Assembly: GCA_018241995.1 (NCBI GenBank)
Contig: JAFECT010000004.1
Span: 186,001-250,000 of the forward strand
From: Pseudomonadota bacterium
Lineage (GTDB): Bacteria; Pseudomonadota; Alphaproteobacteria; Caulobacterales; Caulobacteraceae
Length of the DNA: 64,000 nucleotides
Direction: 5' to 3'
Shown: positions 62,045-64,000 of the stretch, piece after piece
Numbering within the stretch: position 1 is the stretch's first letter
Layout: each line of letters starts with the position of its first letter
Made by a program: the position numbers and the translations under genes
The notes under the pieces: generated by a model
The model's database searches: none
Seen by the model: only the letters and a program-made list of their open reading frames with translations
What the model was told of the DNA's origin: nothing

Positions 62045-64000
62045 ATGCGTAAAATGTTGTTGGCGACGGCGGTCGCGCTCGGCCCCCTCTGCGTCGCCAC
62101 CGGCGCAATGGCCGAGACCGTGATCTCGACCAACACCACCACGCCCGTCCAGACGGCGACCGCCAACAACGGCGCGCCGGACGACGTTCGGATTTCGTCG
62201 AGCGGCACGGTGAATGTGACGACGGCCAACACGGCGGCCGTGACCCTGAACTCGCCGGGCGCCAAGGTGACCAACCAGGGCGTCATCTCGATGGAGAACC
62301 TGACCACCGACGGTCAGACCGGCATCAAGATCGTGGCCGGCGGTTCGGGCTCGATCGACAATGCCGGTCAGATCACCATCACTGACGATCTCAGCCGGCC
62401 CGACAGCAACAACAACGGCTTCGGCGACGGGCCCTGGGCGCACGGGAACAACCGCTTCGGCATCCACGCCCTGGGCGACTTCACCGGCGACATCCTGAAC
62501 GAGACCGCGGGCGCGGTCATCGTGCACGGCAACACCTCCGCCGGCATCGCCGTCGACGGAACCCTGACCGGCAACTTCACCAGCGTCGGCTCGGTCGCCC
62601 TGTTTGGCGACAACGGCTTCGGCGTGCACCTGCACAACATCACCGGCGACCTGAAGATCAACGGCGGCACGACGATCACCGGCGCCGGGAGTGTCGCGAT
62701 CCAGCTCGACGGCGACGTCAACGGCCGCGTCAGCTTCGGCGGCACGGTCAACAACACCGGCTATTCGGTCACCACCCACCCGACCTCGGCCAACGACGCC
62801 AAGCTGGACCCGTCCGAAAAGCAGATCGGCGGCGCGGGCATCGTCGTCGCGGGCAACATGGCCCACGGCGTGCTGCTGGACTCGGCGCCGACCGCCAGCA
62901 CCACCAACCCGGATGTCGACGGCGACGGTGTGGCCGACAACACCCAAGGCTCCTCGTCGATCAATATCTTCGGCACCGCCCCCGCCCTGAAGGTCGGCTC
63001 GGGCTCGAAGGACATCACGCTAGGCGTGGTCGGCACCACGGTCGCGGCCAGCGCGGCGGACTACAACTACGGCCTCATCCTGAAGGGTTCGATCACCGCC
63101 AACAGCGTGTTCGACCATCTGTCGGCGATCGGCGTCGATATCGGCGACACCTCCGGCAACGGCCACGCGGTGAATATCGCCGGCGGCGTCCGCAACGCGG
63201 GCTCGATCATCACCCAGGCCTACGAGGAAAACTCCATCGCCCTGCGCCTGGGCAACAACACCTTCGCCCCGAACCTGGTCAACTCTGGCGTCATCACGGC
63301 CAACACCGACCTGACCACCCCGGCCGGCCAGGCGATCGCCGTCCTGATGACCTCGGGCGCGCACACCACGACCCTGACCAACTCGGGCGCGATCAGCGCC
63401 AACGTGTTCGGCAATGTCGGCCAGGCCACCGCGATCGCCGACTTCTCGGGCAACCTGACGGATATCGAGAACCGCGGCGCGATCTTCACCGCCGTCGGCC
63501 CGGACCCCTCCGATCCCAACACCACGCCTGCCGACGAAGCTGCGGCGCACTCGGGCGTGGCCATCGAGGCCTCGGCCAACACGTCGGGCCTGACGCTGCA
63601 CCAGTTCAAGGCGGCGACCGCCGACGCCGATCCGTCCATCACCGGTTCGATCAACCTGGGTTCGGGCGCCGATACGGTGAACATCGAGGCCGGCACGGTC
63701 ACCGGCGACATCAACTTCGGCACGGCCACGGCGGGTAACGACAGCTTGTCGATCACCGGGGGCTCGACCGTTACCGGCAAGTTGCTGGACGGCGACGGCC
63801 ATCTGAACATCGCCGTCACCGACGGCACCCTGCTGAACAAGAACCCCGCCCAACTGACCGTCAACAACCTGTCGGTCGGGACCAAGGGCACGATGATCGT
63901 CACCATTGACCCCAACGCCGCCGGCGACAGCGGCTTCAAGGTCAACGGCACGGCCACCCTTGCCGACGGCTCCACGCTGGGCACGCGCTTCTCGAGCCTG
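62045..64000 (+). CDS. Autotransporter-like surface protein, N-terminal part
   Basis: The ATG at 62045 has GAGGGG 8 nt upstream. The frame is open through all 652 codons to the window end. A signal peptide (MRKMLLATAVALGPLCVATGAMA) precedes a Gly/Asn/Thr/Asp-rich passenger. It contains many beta-helix-like units, each with an asparagine turn: VTNQGVIS, IDNAGQITIT, VNNTGYS, VRNAGSIIT, LVNSGVITA, LTNSGAIS and IENRGAIF. Cysteine is nearly absent after the leader. This is the pattern of autotransporter passenger domains; the beta-barrel would lie beyond 64000. Long frames on the opposite strand are shadows. Confidence 0.82.
   Translation, partial: MRKMLLATAVALGPLCVATGAMAETVISTNTTTPVQTATANNGAPDDVRISSSGTVNVTTANTAAVTLNSPGAKVTNQGVISMENLTTDGQTGIKIVAGGSGSIDNAGQITITDDLSRPDSNNNGFGDGPWAHGNNRFGIHALGDFTGDILNETAGAVIVHGNTSAGIAVDGTLTGNFTSVGSVALFGDNGFGVHLHNITGDLKINGGTTITGAGSVAIQLDGDVNGRVSFGGTVNNTGYSVTTHPTSANDAKLDPSEKQIGGAGIVVAGNMAHGVLLDSAPTASTTNPDVDGDGVADNTQGSSSINIFGTAPALKVGSGSKDITLGVVGTTVAASAADYNYGLILKGSITANSVFDHLSAIGVDIGDTSGNGHAVNIAGGVRNAGSIITQAYEENSIALRLGNNTFAPNLVNSGVITANTDLTTPAGQAIAVLMTSGAHTTTLTNSGAISANVFGNVGQATAIADFSGNLTDIENRGAIFTAVGPDPSDPNTTPADEAAAHSGVAIEASANTSGLTLHQFKAATADADPSITGSINLGSGADTVNIEAGTVTGDINFGTATAGNDSLSITGGSTVTGKLLDGDGHLNIAVTDGTLLNKNPAQLTVNNLSVGTKGTMIVTIDPNAAGDSGFKVNGTATLADGSTLGTRFSSL

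Noticed and set aside
61838..63984. Several minus-strand frames opposite the autotransporter-like gene
   Set aside because: The plus frame from 62045 is open to the window end, has a ribosome site, signal peptide and repeat structure.

Overview
The window is high-GC DNA with dense, mostly overlapping gene strings and near-continuous long open frames on both strands, as expected at this base composition. Gene content points to an alphaproteobacterium of the Caulobacterales, possibly Phenylobacterium or Caulobacter. The reasons are 5-aminolevulinate synthase (the C4/Shemin haem route), a full 14-gene NADH dehydrogenase set followed by birA-coaX-RNase J, the pyrE-pdxJ-acpS-lepB-rnc-era order, and promoter-like sites resembling the Caulobacter housekeeping type. 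The genus is an inference; no rRNA gene is present to settle it.

Layout. 1-13 kb: a partial membrane protein, hemA, a tandem pair of exported methyltransferase-like proteins, and scattered valine-catabolism genes (3-hydroxyisobutyrate dehydrogenase, 3-hydroxyisobutyryl-CoA hydrolase, isobutyryl-CoA-type dehydrogenase). Among them sit an MFS transporter and a VapBC toxin-antitoxin pair with a palindromic operator, then hemB and a tandem pair of small exported TonB-C-like proteins. 13-22 kb: motB, the bpt aminoacyl-transferase, an M48 protease with lemA, parC, and an ArsR-SRPBCC-reductase operon. 22-28 kb: the leftward operon pyrE-pdxJ-acpS-lepB-rnc-era-nat-recO. 28-32 kb: a tiny gene with a triple 13-bp stop repeat, RNase J, coaX and birA. 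32-57 kb: complex I, transcribed leftward from nuoA (56.7 kb) to nuoN (32.5 kb). It is interleaved with at least six small unassigned genes and split between nuoI and nuoJ by about 7.3 kb of unrelated genes. 57-62 kb: a CPBP-type membrane protein, Ada/AlkA-like and Ogt alkylation-repair genes, tRNA-Asp, a secreted protein and a glycosyltransferase. 62-64 kb: the start of a large autotransporter-like surface protein, cut by the window end.

Most unusual content. The block inside the nuo operon carries two tandem ~630-residue exported proteins, each with HEGRH at exactly residues 511-515. They look like paired zinc metallopeptidases that I cannot assign to a named family. A 19-nt element occurs upstream of both nuoA and nuoJ (17/19 identical, same orientation), suggesting that the split halves of complex I keep a shared promoter type. 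Three pairs of exported proteins in the window are tandem duplicates (methyltransferase-like, TonB-C-like, HEGRH). Other points of note are a His-rich loop in NuoL, a long acidic tail on signal peptidase I, and a strong hairpin in the autotransporter leader.
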